64,000 nucleotides of DNA, from positions 14,292 to 78,291 of the forward strand of contig JAHBVH010000043.1 of assembly GCA_019637645.1 (NCBI GenBank). The letters run 5' to 3'. The notes beneath the pieces were generated by a model. The model had not been told where the DNA came from. It did not search any database and saw nothing but the letters and a program-made list of their open reading frames with translations. The stretch comes from Caldilineaceae bacterium (GTDB lineage Bacteria > Chloroflexota > Anaerolineae > Caldilineales > Caldilineaceae). Both the position numbers and the translations under genes were made by a program. Shown here piece by piece: positions 10,590-19,476 of this stretch; positions within the stretch are counted from its first letter, which is position 1; each line of letters opens with the position of its first letter.

Positions 10590-10855
10590 GTGAATACGCA
10601 ATTACGCGGACGCCGCAGTGGGCCATTTTGGTCATTGCTGTGCCTACTGCCCCTTGTCGCATAGCAAACCTAATGAGTGGCCCAAGCGCTACTGATGCCA
10701 AAGTGGGCACAGTTTATAAAGGCAGATCTTTACGATTAATTGGTCGTACTGCGTCTAGTACGTGGTTCAAGGTACTCAATATTCGTGAAAGCTGGATTCG
10801 AGCTGATTCCATAACGATTCAAGCTGGCTGTACGCTACCAGAGATAGAATCATAA
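10590..10855 (+). pseudogene. Frameshifted secreted SH3-domain protein
   Basis: A GTG at 10590 opens a signal-peptide-like segment (MNTQLRGRRSG, then WSLLCLLPLVA) that stops at TAG 10662-10664. Another frame of the same strand, through about 10628-10855, encodes a bacterial SH3-type domain (LMSGPSATDAKVGTVYKG, WFKVLN, ESWIRADSI). The signal resembles the start of the next gene (MRTKLQGRRS), so this is most simply a gene with a frameshift and probably a lost linker. Alternatively the SH3 part is translated alone from the TTG at 10628 (75 aa), which would leave it in the cytosol. A sequencing error cannot be excluded. Confidence 0.65.
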
Positions 10856-10899
10856 ACACGCCATAAAGCGAATTGGCCATATGTGATAAAGGTGGCAAC

Positions 10900-11778
10900 A
10901 TGCGAACAAAATTACAAGGGCGTCGCAGCCTCTTGCTATGGTTCCAATATATGGTCATCCTGATCGCGGTCGCGGCCTTTGGCTTTGTCGTGCAGAGTTG
11001 GCGGCTGTTGCCCACGCTCGGGGGTGCAGAGGAAACACCAACCGTCGTGCGACTGCCAACTGAGGCGAACAGAGCCCCACGAAGTACACCAACGCCAGCC
11101 ATCAACCCTGCCGCCGCAACCCAGACTTTGCCAACGGCAACTCCTACACTGGATTGGGTAGCCACTGCGATCGAAGAGACTGTGGTTGCCGCCGCTGCGA
11201 TAACGCCCACATCAACCGAGCAGCCAACGGCAACCCAAGAACCTACGCCAACGGCAACCCAAGAAGCTGCACCGACAGCATCGGCCGTACCTACTGTACC
11301 GAGCAGCCTAACACAACTGCGGACACAGGTGTTGGCAGCTACCCGCAATTCGCGGATTCGGAATACCTATCCCCAGCAGAGCGAACAGTTTGTCAATGCG
11401 TTATTGGATCACCTAGCCGACTTTCAATTACCAACGCTGGGCATCACTAGCGCAACCATGCAGCAAGCACTCAAACGCAGCGATGTAGGCGACCGGATCA
11501 ATGCCCTGGTTCAGGAAGTCTGGGGCGACTGGAGCTGGATCGCCAGTGATAAAAAGTTTGATCCCTATACGCGCACACCGACCCTGGCCGAGCATAATCT
11601 TTCGCCTTTCCGGCAGCTGGTCATCCGCCTGATCCAAGGCAAGCAAGGCAAGCTTATCGACAATCAGCAGCATGGGCTGCACAACTTCCTGACTCGCTCT
11701 GAAAATGCTTCTGTTTGGTCAAGCAACATTGATGGCGTGATCGGTGCCGTCAACCGGAGTAGCTTTCTGTGGCCCTAA
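10900..11778 (+). CDS. Signal-anchored protein with Thr/Pro-rich linker, unknown C-terminal domain
   Basis: 292 aa from the ATG at 10900, which follows AAAGGTGG. A basic start (MRTKLQGRRS) and one hydrophobic segment (about 14-34) are followed by a Thr/Pro/Ala-rich low-complexity linker (about 45-145, repeats of PTATQE), then a compact 145-residue helical domain (RTQVLAATRNSRIRNTYPQQ onward) that I do not recognise. The layout predicts an extracellular domain on a cell-wall-spanning stalk. It sits between the SH3 remnant, whose N-terminus it resembles, and the LysM-FHA gene, suggesting an envelope-facing subgroup within the signalling cluster. Confidence 0.75.
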   Translation: MRTKLQGRRSLLLWFQYMVILIAVAAFGFVVQSWRLLPTLGGAEETPTVVRLPTEANRAPRSTPTPAINPAAATQTLPTATPTLDWVATAIEETVVAAAAITPTSTEQPTATQEPTPTATQEAAPTASAVPTVPSSLTQLRTQVLAATRNSRIRNTYPQQSEQFVNALLDHLADFQLPTLGITSATMQQALKRSDVGDRINALVQEVWGDWSWIASDKKFDPYTRTPTLAEHNLSPFRQLVIRLIQGKQGKLIDNQQHGLHNFLTRSENASVWSSNIDGVIGAVNRSSFLWP

Positions 11779-11827
11779 ACCGGCAGCATGAACCTGAAAT
11801 CGCTTCATAAAAAGAGGATGAACCCCC

Positions 11828-12994
11828 ATGGGCGACATTAGCCAGCGCGAACAGAAGATGCAACCAAAGCAGCGTGTGCGTCATTGGGTACACCTATTTT
11901 TGCACGGACGTACGCTTGGTTACCTCGCTGTGATAGGCGGCCTACTTTGTGTGCTCAATGGATGTACCGCATGGCTGTCCAATGCACGCCCAATGATGAC
12001 AGAGATACAGCCCACACCGATATTGACCCTTCCCGCTGACCAACCGACGGTGAATACGCCGACCGCCTTGGTTTTGACACCCACAGCCACTGTCACATGG
12101 AGTACCACAGCCACAATATCTCCCTCCGTAGCTGCGGTGGCGGGGGAAGAAGCACTCACCCCCTTCGCCAGCGAGCGCATAATCACCTATACAGTCAAGC
12201 CCGGCGACCATCTTACCAAGATCGCACAAGCATATGGCACGACTGCCCAACAGATCCAAACGCTCAATCGATTGACCAGCGATGTAATCCACCCAGGGGA
12301 TGTCCTCAGAATTCCGGCTACGATAATACCCACCCCTTCCACAACCGATAACGCCGCACTAGCCCTCATGGCGACATTGACGGCAGCGGCGCAACCAATC
12401 CTAACCATTCAACCGACAGGGGTGCATCCTCCCTCAGAACAGCTAGCCGCCGGAGAAGCTTCTGGCGCTACCCGACAAGCTGTTTGGAGGCTACTCAACT
12501 GGGGGAGAGAAAATGGCCCTTGGCTGACACTCGCCATCACTCTACTGATAGCGCTGCTAGCTAGCCTAGTTGGGTTTTTCCTATACTGGCATGGCCCGCC
12601 TGTGCGGAGACCGCCCCCGCAACAGCCTTCCGTAACAATGGACGGGTTATCTAGTCCACCAGCCGCTGGCACAGCTTATCTGGAAACGCGGCTCGGGACA
12701 ACAGGTGTCACGCTTTACTATCCGTTAGCCCAGCCTATCACTATCATTGGTCGTGATCCCGGTAATAGCATTGTCATCGACCAATACTTTGCCGACCCCA
12801 ATACAGTTTCACGGCAACATGTTCAGATTGTGCGGACAGGGGATCGTTTTGTTGCCAAAGATCTAAGTTCGGCCAATGGGCTCTTGATCGACCAACGACG
12901 CAGCCGTGAAAATGTGCTGCGCGATGGCGTCATTTTGGGTATCGGCAAAACACAATTTATCTTTCGGCATAATCAGTCAGGGGGAGCGGTATGA
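11828..12994 (+). CDS. LysM - transmembrane - FHA protein
   Basis: 388 aa. An N-terminal hydrophobic segment (residues about 20-40, containing LCVLNGC, possibly a lipobox-like site) leads to a Thr/Pro linker and a LysM domain (about 119-163: YTVKPGDHLTKIAQAYGTT, NRLTSDVIHPGDVLRIP). A membrane helix at about 230-252 is followed by a cytosolic FHA domain (about 290-380: IIGRDPGNSIVID, VSRQHVQI, SSANGLLID). LysM binds peptidoglycan-type glycans, so this protein can link cell-wall contact to phosphorylation signalling. Its stop overlaps the start of the PP2C gene (ATGA), tying it to the phosphatase. Confidence 0.9.
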   Translation: MGDISQREQKMQPKQRVRHWVHLFLHGRTLGYLAVIGGLLCVLNGCTAWLSNARPMMTEIQPTPILTLPADQPTVNTPTALVLTPTATVTWSTTATISPSVAAVAGEEALTPFASERIITYTVKPGDHLTKIAQAYGTTAQQIQTLNRLTSDVIHPGDVLRIPATIIPTPSTTDNAALALMATLTAAAQPILTIQPTGVHPPSEQLAAGEASGATRQAVWRLLNWGRENGPWLTLAITLLIALLASLVGFFLYWHGPPVRRPPPQQPSVTMDGLSSPPAAGTAYLETRLGTTGVTLYYPLAQPITIIGRDPGNSIVIDQYFADPNTVSRQHVQIVRTGDRFVAKDLSSANGLLIDQRRSRENVLRDGVILGIGKTQFIFRHNQSGGAV

Positions 12995-14793
12995 ATTCTT
13001 GTCCAGCCTGTGGCAAAGCTTATCGTAATACGAATGCCCGCTTCTGTCCCCACTGTGGTAAACCGATGCCGCCGGTAAGTAGCAGTCCCACTGCCGTGGT
13101 CAATACGCCGGTGGCACCTACGACCCCGATCAACTCGATCCTCAGGCCGCCACAAACCCCAACCCAAAAACTGGACACAGCCACACAGCCGCGTTTTGGC
13201 GCACTACCACTGGGCGAGTTGATCGGAACCGATAAGCAACGGTATGAGGTACTTGAAATTCTGGCCGAAAGCCCAGAGCACGTAAATGCCTATCGCGTGA
13301 AAGAGTATCGCCTGCACGCTTGTGGACGCTGCCAAACCGCTACCCCCCTCGATAGCAAATTTTGTGGGCAATGCGGCGCGCCTTTGGTAGCAGAACCGGC
13401 CAAAACCTGGCTGCTACAAGAGGCAGCGCAGGAGACAGTTCTCGCCCGTAAAATTGCCCTTATCAAGCAAGGGCTGAATCATGCGGGCTTAGTCAATCTC
13501 CATACCTATTTTGTCGATCAGCCGTTCAACAAGCAGCCCCGCTACTACGTTGTCATGGACGACATTCTGGCCTTGCAACAAGGTCACACCTTTGCCACAC
13601 TTCCCAAACCCCAACCTTTGACCAAAGTACGCCAATGGGGCCAGCAAATAGCCGAAACCCTCGCCTATCTGTCCAGCAAGCAACTTCACTTTCCGCGATT
13701 GGAGGCAGACCAGATCCTGATCCTCGACGACGCCCAAGTGAAGCTGAGCCAAGTGGAAACAGTCGTCCCTTTCCTGCGCCCAGAGCTGAAGCAGGTGATG
13801 GCCGAAGAGACCCGCCAGTTAGCCAACCTCTTACAGGCACAGCTACAAGGGCACGCTTTCACCACGCCATTGGCAGCGCTCTTCACAGCAGCAACCGCAC
13901 CCAACCAAACCATGCTAGACACACCTCAACAGTTCATGGAAGCCTTGTGGGCCAGCCAAGCGATTGGTGGCCAGCCAGCCACGCAGCCCAATATCAATCT
14001 GCTGGTCGGTCGGCTCTCTGATGTAGGCCAACAGCGCCAGATCAATGAGGATAGCATGTTAACGATGGAGAGGGCGAGCGTCCACAACTCAACCAATCGC
14101 CCCATAGGGCTCTATATTGTTGCCGATGGCATGGGTGGGCATGAGGGCGGCGAAGTTGCCAGTAAATTAGCGGCTAAAACCTTGGCCGACACCCTCTGGC
14201 CCCAATTGATGGCGATTGCCCAAAAAGGAACGACCTTCCTGTTGAGTGCTGAACCTGACTATGAGATGTTAGTCAAGCAGGCATGTCAGGCCGCGGCCAA
14301 AGCGGTCTATGAGCAAGCGCGCCAAGTGCATAAAGATATGGGTACCACCCTGGTAGCGGCGTTGGTTATCGGCCACCGCCTCTATGCCGCCAATATTGGC
14401 GACAGCCGCCTTTATAAGATCAATCGGACAACGCTGAAGCGGATCACCGAAGACCATTCGATGGTCGAACGATTGGTAAAGCAGCAGATGTTGTCCCCAG
14501 AAGAAGCGCGCCAGCACCCTCAGGCCAACTTGATCTACCGTTCGCTGGGGGATCGGCCTAAGGTTGAAGTTGACATCTTTCAGGAAGAGCTACACCACGG
14601 CGATACGCTCTTGCTCTGTTCCGATGGCTTATCCGGCCAGGTGACAGAAGCACAAATTCAGGCGCTCGTAGTTGGGCATCCACCACAGGAAGCCTGTCAA
14701 CAACTGATTCAAGCAGCCAATGCGGCCGGCGGGCCTGATAATATCACCGCGATCATTGTCCGTGTGGAAGCCATGGACAGCAGTGGAGCCTAG
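12991..14793 (+). CDS. PP2C-type phosphatase with zinc ribbons and a degenerate kinase-like domain
   Basis: 600 aa. A zinc ribbon at 4-25 and a second at about 111-131 flank the start of a kinase-like region (about 85-290). There the catalytic loop reads FPRLEADQ instead of HRDLKPSN and the DFG triplet is SQV, so it should be inactive. The PP2C domain (337-597) is complete: GQQRQINED, VADGMGGHEGG, ANIGDSRLY, LCSDGLSGQV and GGPDNIT supply the metal-binding aspartates. It is probably the eraser for the cluster's kinases, with the pseudokinase serving as a docking or regulatory module. It is translationally coupled to the LysM-FHA gene. Confidence 0.93.
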   Translation: MNSCPACGKAYRNTNARFCPHCGKPMPPVSSSPTAVVNTPVAPTTPINSILRPPQTPTQKLDTATQPRFGALPLGELIGTDKQRYEVLEILAESPEHVNAYRVKEYRLHACGRCQTATPLDSKFCGQCGAPLVAEPAKTWLLQEAAQETVLARKIALIKQGLNHAGLVNLHTYFVDQPFNKQPRYYVVMDDILALQQGHTFATLPKPQPLTKVRQWGQQIAETLAYLSSKQLHFPRLEADQILILDDAQVKLSQVETVVPFLRPELKQVMAEETRQLANLLQAQLQGHAFTTPLAALFTAATAPNQTMLDTPQQFMEALWASQAIGGQPATQPNINLLVGRLSDVGQQRQINEDSMLTMERASVHNSTNRPIGLYIVADGMGGHEGGEVASKLAAKTLADTLWPQLMAIAQKGTTFLLSAEPDYEMLVKQACQAAAKAVYEQARQVHKDMGTTLVAALVIGHRLYAANIGDSRLYKINRTTLKRITEDHSMVERLVKQQMLSPEEARQHPQANLIYRSLGDRPKVEVDIFQEELHHGDTLLLCSDGLSGQVTEAQIQALVVGHPPQEACQQLIQAANAAGGPDNITAIIVRVEAMDSSGA

Positions 14794-14794
14794 C

Positions 14795-15526
14795 ATGAAA
14801 GCTTATGCCATTCGTCACGTCTCGCTCCTGTCTGCGTTTCGCTTTGGCTTTGTCATTGGTGCGACTGCACTGCTGATTCCAGGGATCTTGGCTGGGATTG
14901 GCACCGCACTGCTCATTGCTGGGGTGGAGGCATGGTTGGGCTCGTGGCCAGAAGTTAGCCGGTTTGGGCTCGAAATTCGCTTGCTGGAATTACTCAATCT
15001 GACCGCCCTTGCGGCATGGTTAGAACGCATGGTTGGCTGGGGGTGGCGTTTTCCCTTGCTCATAGCCAGCCTCGTCGTGGGGCTCGGTGGCCTCTCAACA
15101 GGCATCACAACGCTCTTGAGCGCGACCACCTATAACTTTCTGGCGGCTCTCAGTGGTGGTCTGGTTGTTGACTTGGAAGAAGTGAGGACGGTGCCGCAGC
15201 GACCACCAGCATTTAGCGCCTATCCCCCCGTTGCCTATTCGCCGCGCGTCGGCCCGCGATTACAGGCTACGAATAGCGGACAGCACTGGCCGCTTACACC
15301 AGCGGGCGTAACACTGGGCAGCGCCGCCAATGCGACGATTGTGCTACCCGGGCTAGCGCCGCGCCACGCCGAAATTCGCTTTGAAAACAATAAGCACTAT
15401 GTCCTCTATGACTTTAGCAGTGGTCAGACTTGGGTGGAGGGTCGCCCTATACAGGGGGCTAACCTGCTCAAACCTGGGTTTCGGCTTCGTTTAGGTCCGC
15501 ATGAACTAGTTTTCCACAATCTCTAA
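14795..15526 (+). CDS. Membrane protein with C-terminal FHA-like domain
   Basis: 243 aa from the ATG at 14795, one base after the PP2C stop; an open frame further upstream lies inside the phosphatase gene. Hydrophobic segments at about 12-40 and 75-125 anchor it. The C-terminal 85 residues form an FHA-like fold (VTLGSAANATIVLPGLAPRH, AEIRF, LKPGFRLRLGPHELVF). The Gly-Arg of canonical FHA is LGS and the Ser-Arg-x-x-His is PRHAE, so phosphopeptide binding may be weakened. Adjacency to the phosphatase suggests a partner or substrate. Confidence 0.82.
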   Translation: MKAYAIRHVSLLSAFRFGFVIGATALLIPGILAGIGTALLIAGVEAWLGSWPEVSRFGLEIRLLELLNLTALAAWLERMVGWGWRFPLLIASLVVGLGGLSTGITTLLSATTYNFLAALSGGLVVDLEEVRTVPQRPPAFSAYPPVAYSPRVGPRLQATNSGQHWPLTPAGVTLGSAANATIVLPGLAPRHAEIRFENNKHYVLYDFSSGQTWVEGRPIQGANLLKPGFRLRLGPHELVFHNL

Positions 15527-15566
15527 CCAGCGCGTAAGGAAACAAACCCCATGCCCCAATTTTGTG

Positions 15567-15650
15567 AGAAGTTACGCCGTTGATCAGCGTGACCAGAGAC
15601 CTGACAGGTTTGTTAAAGGTGTCAGGTCTGGCCCCAGTGCGTAACTTCTA
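15567..15650. repeat. Palindromic dispersed element, family 1, copy 3 (full length, inverted relative to copy 1)
   Basis: Bounded by GAAGTTACGC and GCGTAACTTC, with the core CCTGACAGGTTTG. Its reverse complement matches the 3768-3850 copy almost base for base, so both are recent copies or under constraint. It follows the FHA gene stop. Confidence 0.85.
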
Positions 15651-15691
15651 AGTGGTGCGGACCGCCATCTATGAATAGAAGGAATGCCCGG

Positions 15692-15994
15692 ATGATCTGT
15701 CAACAATGTAGTACACAAAATGAAATAAGCGCACGCTTTTGCACACGGTGTGGCAGCGTGCTAGTCGGCAGGACAGCAGCAGAAGACGCGGCAACCGATC
15801 AGCGGAGCCGCGGAGCAGTTGGCGTCTGGATTGTCGGTGGTCTTTGTCTCCTCTATCTGGTCAACCCGACCCTGGGCGTCTTTGAACTGATCCCCGACAA
15901 CCTGCCGCTGATTGGCAACCTCGATGAACTGACGGCAAGCGCCGGATTTTTGTGGGCACTGAAAGGGATGGGAGTGCGCTTACCGGGATTTTAA
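15692..15994 (+). CDS. Zinc-ribbon DUF1232-like small membrane protein
   Basis: 100 aa from the ATG at 15692, preferred over 15671 because AGAAGGA sits 8 nt upstream. A zinc ribbon (CQQC..CTRC) is followed by a membrane-spanning part (VGVWIVGGLCLLYLV) and the signature LIPDNLPLIGNLDEL, typical of the DUF1232/YkvA family. The family's biochemical role is unknown. The next gene starts 50 bp downstream with its own ribosome site. Confidence 0.8.
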   Translation: MICQQCSTQNEISARFCTRCGSVLVGRTAAEDAATDQRSRGAVGVWIVGGLCLLYLVNPTLGVFELIPDNLPLIGNLDELTASAGFLWALKGMGVRLPGF

Positions 15995-16043
15995 ACATGC
16001 AAGGCATGCAAAACAAGCCCTTATGGTCAGAAGGAGAAATGCC

Positions 16044-17390
16044 ATGTCTACCTGCCCTCAATGTCGCCAACCGACGAAACCAAAGGCCAAGTTCTGTGGT
16101 CGCTGTGGCCAGACCCTGGCCGCGCCCGCCAGACCAGCGTCTACCCCACCCTTACCAGCGGCCACACCAACTACGGTCGGCGCTACACCGGCACAGCCGC
16201 AACCGCAACGTCCGTTAACGCTTCCGCGTCTCATCGGCCTTGCCTTGTTGATTTATCTATTGGGCGCGGTTGGTGTTGTAAAGGTGGGGCAAGCGGTGGC
16301 GGCCAAGCCGCCCACGCCAGCGATGGCCCCGGTTGCCCTGGCGATTCCCCCGCGCGAAGCGGGCCAAAAGGGGCTAGACTGGCTACTTACCGCAGCCGTG
16401 GCTTGGCAAGAGCAACAGCGCTGCTATGGGTGCCATGTACAGAGCTTTGCCATCATGGGCGCCGCGGTTGCCCACGGCAGCGACTACACGGTGAACTTGG
16501 CCCAAACGCGACAATTGACCGACTATCTAGCTTCGGTCCAAGCCAATGAGGGGTACATCAGCTCGGGTCAGTGGAGTAATCCAGGGGTTGTCGTGCAAAG
16601 TGTGTTGGCTGGAATCGGCTTCAGTCGCTACGACGAAGCAGTTGGCGCTGAGTATGCACCAACGCTCGTGAAGTTGGCCGACTGGCTAGTAACACAGCAG
16701 ACAGATGCCGGATACTGGGCTCTCGATCATCAAGAAGCCCCGATTGATCAAGGAGAAGCGATGACTACGGGTGCCGCGTTAAGCGCGCTGGCGGCAGCCC
16801 AACGCCATAGCGAAAACTTGGCCTATGCGCGTGCCATTCAGCAGGGTGAGGCATGGCTACGGCGAGCGGACCTACGCACAACGCAGGATTTTGTCTTTGC
16901 CGTGATCGGGCTCAATGCCAGTGGCGCGGCCAATGATGACCCAGACATCACCCGCTGGATAGCCATGCTCAAGGAACAGCGTAACGGCGATGGGGGCTGG
17001 GGTGAAACGACTGGATTGAGCAGTAATGGCTATGCCACTGGTCAGGCGCTCTATGCCTATAAATTGGCTGGCGTTGGCCTAGCCGAAGAGTCCTTTACCC
17101 AAGGCGTACTTTGGCTGCTCAACCACCAACGCCCCGATGGCTCCTGGCCGCAGGTTCACTCGCAACAACAGAACGGTAGCCGCTCTTCGCAATATGCCAC
17201 CACCATGTGGGCCGTCATTGGGCTGGGGGAGATCTTCGATAAGGCAACCGAGGCGGCGTTCATCTCCTTGATCCATCCAACGGCGGCAACGGGTGCCGCG
17301 CCGGGTTCTTTGGCCCTAACGACATTTTTATTATTGCCACTCTTTGTTATGTTGCCGCTCTGGTGGCGTCGCCAAGGTCGGCGTTGGTAG
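16044..17390 (+). CDS. Zinc-ribbon, membrane-anchored alpha/alpha-toroid protein with a CxxCH motif
   Basis: 448 aa from the ATG at 16044 (AAGGAG upstream). A zinc ribbon (4-21), Pro-rich linker and membrane helix (about 60-82) place the rest outside. CYGCH at 127-131 is a canonical c-type heme attachment motif. It leads into squalene-cyclase/prenyltransferase-like repeats (for example GGWGETTGLSSNGYATGQAL and PDGSWPQV). A final hydrophobic segment and WWRRQGRRW close the protein. No DXDD/DxDDTA cyclase motif is visible, so it is more likely a binding scaffold or heme protein than a terpene cyclase. Confidence 0.83.
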   Translation: MSTCPQCRQPTKPKAKFCGRCGQTLAAPARPASTPPLPAATPTTVGATPAQPQPQRPLTLPRLIGLALLIYLLGAVGVVKVGQAVAAKPPTPAMAPVALAIPPREAGQKGLDWLLTAAVAWQEQQRCYGCHVQSFAIMGAAVAHGSDYTVNLAQTRQLTDYLASVQANEGYISSGQWSNPGVVVQSVLAGIGFSRYDEAVGAEYAPTLVKLADWLVTQQTDAGYWALDHQEAPIDQGEAMTTGAALSALAAAQRHSENLAYARAIQQGEAWLRRADLRTTQDFVFAVIGLNASGAANDDPDITRWIAMLKEQRNGDGGWGETTGLSSNGYATGQALYAYKLAGVGLAEESFTQGVLWLLNHQRPDGSWPQVHSQQQNGSRSSQYATTMWAVIGLGEIFDKATEAAFISLIHPTAATGAAPGSLALTTFLLLPLFVMLPLWWRRQGRRW

Positions 17391-17422
17391 GTGAAACGGC
17401 AGAAGGAAAACGAGGATTAGCC

Positions 17423-18373
17423 ATGAACTCACGAACAATTCTTTATGGTGCATTGGCCGGTGCGCTAGGCGGCGCCGTGGGCTGGTTGCCAGCCGAACTC
17501 TTGGCGCTGCCAGAGCCGACACAGGAACTTGCCAAATATGGTTTACTGGCACTTTACTTTGCCCTGGTCAGCACCTGCATTGGCGCAGCCATTGGGGCCG
17601 TCGATGGCATCCTCCATGGCCGCAAAGAGAACGCCATCGCTGGCGCGCGCACTGGTGCGCTGCTGGGCGCGGTTGGTGGGGCAGTTGGCAGCCTACCAGG
17701 CGAGGCCGCGTTTCAAGGGTTAAGCGCACTTGGCTTGGGGCTGGTTGGGCGCGCCTTGGGCTGGGCTGTTGTCGGCATTTTTATCGGTCTGGCACAGGGT
17801 GTCACGGGCCGAGATCAGGTGCGCCTCCTGCGTGGTGGGCTAGGCGGCCTGATCGGTGGTTATCTAGGCGGTGGGGCGTTTGAGTTGATCAACAGTTGGT
17901 TGGCCAGCGGCACCGGCAGTCGCTGGCTGGCATTGGTGATTTTGGGGGCCTTTTTGGGGGCCTTTATTGCCTTCTTTCAACGCTGGCTCTCCGACGCCTG
18001 GTTGGTGGTGGTAAGCAGTGGCGCGCAAGAAGGCCACCGGCTAGACTTGACAAAGCCCGCAACTGTGCTGGGGCGTGGCGACCGTGACGATTTTGTGCTC
18101 TACGCTGGTGAAGGGGTGGCACCACGCCATGCGCTGGTGGTCGAAAGAGCCAATGGTTACTGGCTGCAAGCGGCCAGTCCGCAGCATCGCGTGCGGCTGA
18201 ACGGCGAACCGCTCCAAACCGAACAGCGGCTACGGCCCCATGCGGAGATTGGCCTTGGCTCAATGATCTTACGTTTTGGCGAGAAGACGCTGCAGTGTCC
18301 ACAGTGTAACCGCGAAAATGCCGCTAGGGCGCAATTTTGCCTAGGCTGTGGCCGAGGGCTGGCAACCAAGTAG
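17423..18373 (+). CDS. Glycine-rich multi-pass membrane protein with FHA domain and C-terminal zinc ribbon
   Basis: 316 aa from the ATG at 17423 (AACGAGG upstream). Residues 1-190 contain repeated Gly-rich helices (GALAGALGGAVGWLPAELL, GALLGAVGGAVGSLPGEA, GGLGGLIGGYLGGGAF) that look like internal duplications. An FHA-like domain (about 200-285: VLGRGDRDDFVLYAG, APRHALV) and a terminal zinc ribbon (CPQC..CLGC) follow. Third paralogue of the 5663 and window-start genes, and the last gene of the + strand signalling cluster; its stop is 6 bp from the convergent pentapeptide gene. Confidence 0.87.
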   Translation: MNSRTILYGALAGALGGAVGWLPAELLALPEPTQELAKYGLLALYFALVSTCIGAAIGAVDGILHGRKENAIAGARTGALLGAVGGAVGSLPGEAAFQGLSALGLGLVGRALGWAVVGIFIGLAQGVTGRDQVRLLRGGLGGLIGGYLGGGAFELINSWLASGTGSRWLALVILGAFLGAFIAFFQRWLSDAWLVVVSSGAQEGHRLDLTKPATVLGRGDRDDFVLYAGEGVAPRHALVVERANGYWLQAASPQHRVRLNGEPLQTEQRLRPHAEIGLGSMILRFGEKTLQCPQCNRENAARAQFCLGCGRGLATK

Positions 18374-18379
18374 ACCCCC

Positions 18380-19417
18380 TTATGGCTGCGGCATATAGCG
18401 CGTGCTATCTGGCATCAGGGCATTTTCTAGCGAGCGGACCGATCTTTGTTGCGCGAGGGTAATGGTAGCCGCCGTTAAATTGGCTTCCTTGAAATCAACG
18501 CCCGTCAGCGTTGCTTGTCGCAGATCAGCGGCCCAAAGGTTGGCCTGATAGAAATTGCTATAACTACAGTTGGCTTTGCGCAAATTCGCCTTGTGGAAGT
18601 TGGCGCGCCCAAAGTTCGCCTGTTGTAGGTTCGCGCCTTGTAAGTCAGCACCCTGAACATTGAGCTGGGGTAATTCCAGCTTTTGTAGGTCAACCCCTCT
18701 GAGATTTGCCCCGTTTAATTGGATGGCCTCGGCCCCACGTAGGCAGCCTAGATCATAGAGAAACTTGATCACGGTGCGCTTACGGTTGGCGTCCAGCTGA
18801 GGGAGGAGCGCTAACGTCTGCGTCTGCACATACGCTTTACTTTCTACGATCCCTAGATCCGACATTTTCTGCTGGATATTGGTCACATAGTTTGTTAGGG
18901 CTTGCTCTTGTTCTGTTGGCTGTAGACGGACGTGAAAACGCTGAATGTAGCCAGCCATGAGCAACATGACAATGATAGCGATGACAAAGCCGGATGATGC
19001 CACCAATACATCTTGCCAGCCAGCCGTTGCGCCAGTCATCAACATCAGGCCGCTCAACAAGGTGATTACCGCGGATAGAACGGCCCATAGACCGCAGCCC
19101 AAACTGCTGATCAGCAGGCAGCCTACTGTCGTTTGCGCGCCAGCCTTTTCTGGCTTCTGCTCATGCCCCCAGAGTCGCCAGATGTGGCGACCCGTTAGGA
19201 GCAACGCCAGGGCAATGATCAAGAAAAGTGCCGCGGTCACCCCAGCCAGCTGTGGGTTGGTAAAGGTGCCAAGTGGAAGGCCAGCAAGCTCTACAGTCGC
19301 CGCAGCGACGACAAAGAAAGCACCCAGAAAGAGGGTTGCTCCACTCAGGCAGCAGAAGAAGAGTGCGAAAGTTCTCCCCAATGTTTTGTGGGGATTGGTT
19401 GTGGGAGAATTGATCAT
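18380..19417 (-). CDS. Membrane protein with C-terminal pentapeptide repeats
   Basis: 345 aa. Four hydrophobic segments occupy residues 15-165 (for example LFFCCLSGATLFLGAFFVVA and VTAALFLIIALALLL). A short linker is followed by pentapeptide repeats A(D/N)LxX (about 240-330: GANLRGVDLQ, GADLQGANLQQANFGRANFH, KANLRKANCS), which fold as a right-handed quadrilateral beta helix. It shares the repeat and the ending (ATIT..Q.R....LENAL) with the caspase gene upstream and is probably the last gene of that minus-strand set. Role unknown; perhaps a membrane scaffold or pore-related partner. Confidence 0.85.
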   Translation of the reverse strand: MINSPTTNPHKTLGRTFALFFCCLSGATLFLGAFFVVAAATVELAGLPLGTFTNPQLAGVTAALFLIIALALLLTGRHIWRLWGHEQKPEKAGAQTTVGCLLISSLGCGLWAVLSAVITLLSGLMLMTGATAGWQDVLVASSGFVIAIIVMLLMAGYIQRFHVRLQPTEQEQALTNYVTNIQQKMSDLGIVESKAYVQTQTLALLPQLDANRKRTVIKFLYDLGCLRGAEAIQLNGANLRGVDLQKLELPQLNVQGADLQGANLQQANFGRANFHKANLRKANCSYSNFYQANLWAADLRQATLTGVDFKEANLTAATITLAQQRSVRSLENALMPDSTRYMPQP

Positions 19418-19476
19418 GATGGTTGTTTTTACCTCATATACCTGCTATTGCCCGCGTGATTGCCCATTGGGATTGT

